NCBI GenBank assembly: GCA_048262655.1
Contig: JBLXEY010000008.1
Location: 62,001 to 126,000 of the forward strand
From: JABMNT01 sp048262655
GTDB taxonomy: Bacteria; Pseudomonadota; Alphaproteobacteria; Rhodospirillales; Casp-alpha2
Length of the DNA: 64,000 nt
Direction of reading: 5' to 3'
Made by a program: the position numbers and the translations under genes. The notes below the pieces were generated by a model. The model was given only the letters and a program-made list of their open reading frames with translations. It was not told the DNA's origin and ran no database searches. Numbering within the stretch: position 1 is the first letter of the stretch; each line of letters opens with the position of its first letter. Shown piece by piece: positions 62,798 to 64,000 of the stretch.

Positions 62798-63748
62798 CTA
62801 ACGCTTTGCAATGTTGACGTCGACCCGGTTGGCTGGCTTGTCAGACGTTTTGTTCCCCAGTGCCCTGACATCAATTCGCGTGCTTCGAACGCCATTTTCG
62901 ATGAGAAAGGATCGAACGGAGAGGGCACGTGAGAGCGATAATCGACGTGCTTTACTGGCGGAAAGTCCTTCGGAACCAGCATAGGCAAGCAATTGCAGAC
63001 GCAAATCATTTTTGTCATGCACGCCATCTGCGACCTTGCGCAACGCGTCTTTTGCCGCGTCCGGCAGTTTGGTTTCTGTTTCTTCAAAAGCAATTCGCAA
63101 TGCCTGACCCGGAGCGATTTCAACCGCCTGCGCGTTTGTGTTCGCTTGCTCAACCGACGCTTTAGGTTCGGGCGCCGCGGCGACCTTAGGCGGAGGAGGG
63201 GGGGCCGCAGATGCAACAACGGGCGCACTGGCAGGACTTGGCGCCGCCTTTTTTTCGGCCTGTTCGACGGGTGCAGGCGGGGGCGGTGTTGGTTGTGCTG
63301 TGGTGACTTGCGGCGCTGGCATCGGTTTTGGTGCAGGAGCCAACGGGACCGCAGGTTTTGACGCAACTACCGGCTCTTTTTTAGCGGGTGCGGACGGTTG
63401 TGCTTTTGGCGCCGGTGTCGCTTTGCTCACTGGTGTCGTGACGGTCGGCCGTGTTTTTAACTGTGATACTGGTGCACGCAACTTAGGTGCCGTCTGCGGG
63501 GCCATGTGTAATTTGGAGACAGGATTGGAACGCGGGGGCACAAGAAGTCCGGAAGTCGACTGGGGGCCAAAAGTCGTAATGCCGCCGTCGGCAATGACAC
63601 TAAGATCAACGATGACCGCATCGCTTTGCGCTGCTGCAGGTCCGTGTACTAAAAGCCCTAAAGAAAAGGTGAGGGCCGTCGCAATTGAACACGCAAATAC
63701 GGTTTTGAACGTTCCGCTTTGGGTCGAATGTCGCTTGTGTCCGGTCAT
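62798..63748 (-). CDS. OmpA-like protein with Pro/Ala-rich linker
   Basis: A 316-residue secreted protein. A signal peptide or N-terminal helix (SIATALTFSLGLLVHGPAAA) is followed by a Pro/Ala/Lys-rich linker over about residues 70-210 and an OmpA-like C-terminal domain of about 100 residues (LQLLAYAGSEGLSASKARRL and RSTRIDVRALGNKTSDKPAN). The Asp of the peptidoglycan-binding TDxxG motif is Ala here, so peptidoglycan binding is doubtful, while NRVDVNIAKR keeps part of the end. The start is at 63748 by domain start and AAGGGA; an in-frame ATG is at 63793. First of the three-gene set. Confidence 0.8.
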   Translation of the reverse strand: MTGHKRHSTQSGTFKTVFACSIATALTFSLGLLVHGPAAAQSDAVIVDLSVIADGGITTFGPQSTSGLLVPPRSNPVSKLHMAPQTAPKLRAPVSQLKTRPTVTTPVSKATPAPKAQPSAPAKKEPVVASKPAVPLAPAPKPMPAPQVTTAQPTPPPPAPVEQAEKKAAPSPASAPVVASAAPPPPPKVAAAPEPKASVEQANTNAQAVEIAPGQALRIAFEETETKLPDAAKDALRKVADGVHDKNDLRLQLLAYAGSEGLSASKARRLSLSRALSVRSFLIENGVRSTRIDVRALGNKTSDKPANRVDVNIAKR

Positions 63749-63910
63749 CGCATTAAAATCCCTTGGAATGTTATCCTTATGGGCGACACCCATGCGGGTT
63801 GGTGTGCCCTTTATAAGATCACAACATACTCAAGACACTGCCACCATACAACAGCTTTACAAGATAAGTTGTACAGACACCGCTATGTCATTTCAGTCTT
63901 ATTTGGCAGA

Positions 63911-64000
63911 TTAGGCTGCGTCGTCGAGAAATTTTTTGAGGGGGCGGTGTGTATCAACGTTTGCTGCGATAACTTCGCCCGCAGCCATCATGTTTTTCCC
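63911..64000 (-). CDS. C-terminal end of an unidentified protein (runs off the window)
   Basis: The last 29 codons of a gene that continues beyond the window: GKNMMAAGEVIAANVDTHRP, then LKKFLDDAA and a TAA at 63911-63913. I do not recognise the family. It ends 162 bp upstream of the OmpA-like start on the same strand. Confidence 0.5.
   Translation of the reverse strand, partial: GKNMMAAGEVIAANVDTHRPLKKFLDDAA

Noticed and set aside
62758..63366. 202-codon Arg/Pro-rich ORF opposite in frame to the OmpA-like gene
   Set aside because: It lies on the same strand in another frame and its composition (Arg, Pro, Leu) is that of a shadow of a Pro/Ala/Lys-rich coding sequence.
60076..63748. Possible Zorya-type anti-phage system
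   Set aside because: A MotA-like channel with an OmpA partner recalls ZorA and ZorB, but no ZorC, ZorD or ZorE-like nuclease or helicase gene is present in the neighbourhood, and the coiled coil is on the OmpA protein, not on the channel protein.

Overview
The window is a dense, housekeeping-rich stretch of bacterial chromosome of roughly 50% GC. The gene content (a fused 1153-residue indolepyruvate ferredoxin oxidoreductase, COQ9, a DUF1013/TrcR-type regulator, DUF1192, DUF2277, two YdcH-like DUF465 proteins, three-gene pntAA-pntAB-pntB, an NsrR-type Rrf2 regulator) points to an aerobic alphaproteobacterium, most likely of the Rhodospirillales or a neighbouring order, perhaps marine. I see no rRNA, tRNA, phage, insertion sequence or CRISPR array.

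Layout. 1-2.5 kb: 5' part of meaB, a small unknown gene and pyruvate kinase. 2.6-4.4 kb: an EamA transporter pseudogene, then a glyoxalase-fold protein, a WYL-type regulator and an MmcQ/YjbR protein, with a palindrome in front. 4.4-7.9 kb: indolepyruvate oxidoreductase. 8.3-11.2 kb: sugar-nucleotide epimerase, EamA permease, and an NsrR regulator divergent from a group III truncated haemoglobin. 11.2-18.6 kb: long-chain acyl-CoA ligase, M3 oligopeptidase, an ABC1 kinase, a DoxX protein and two LysR regulators. 18.8-26.3 kb: a single-chain double ABC exporter, a cyclic-nucleotide-binding protein followed by a degenerate class III cyclase, RidA, an iron alcohol dehydrogenase and DUF2277. 26.6-29.3 kb: a tiny membrane protein, an MFS permease and creatinase.

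29.6-36.4 kb: transhydrogenase operon, a secreted 5'-nucleotidase, ribosomal protein bS21, and deformylase overlapping COQ9. 36.5-40.4 kb: an uncharacterised signalling patch: a membrane-anchored receiver protein, an unknown protein, a degenerate GGDEF protein and two DUF465 proteins. 40.6-48.3 kb: a TauD-like dioxygenase, AMP nucleosidase with an acyl-CoA ligase, propionyl-CoA synthetase with an SDR, and an amidohydrolase. 48.5-52.5 kb: a methyltransferase-fold protein facing a three-gene 2-aminoethylphosphonate synthesis operon. 52.9-55.7 kb: TrcR-like regulator, quinone oxidoreductase, DUF1192 and a thioesterase. 55.8-64 kb: small heat-shock protein, membrane adenylate cyclase, bL31, an MFS permease, and a MotA/TolQ-like channel with two OmpA-like proteins, followed by the last codons of an unknown gene.

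The most interesting material is non-metabolic: (1) the channel plus long coiled-coil OmpA protein at 60.1-63.7 kb, which looks like a stator-type energy-transducing complex outside the flagellar and Tol contexts; (2) the cyclic-nucleotide receptor plus catalytically doubtful cyclase at 22.5-24.3 kb; (3) the receiver-transmembrane-periplasmic fusion at 36.5 kb with the degenerate GGDEF protein nearby. None can be called a new system from sequence alone. Assignments rest on reading conserved motifs by eye; no database search was possible.
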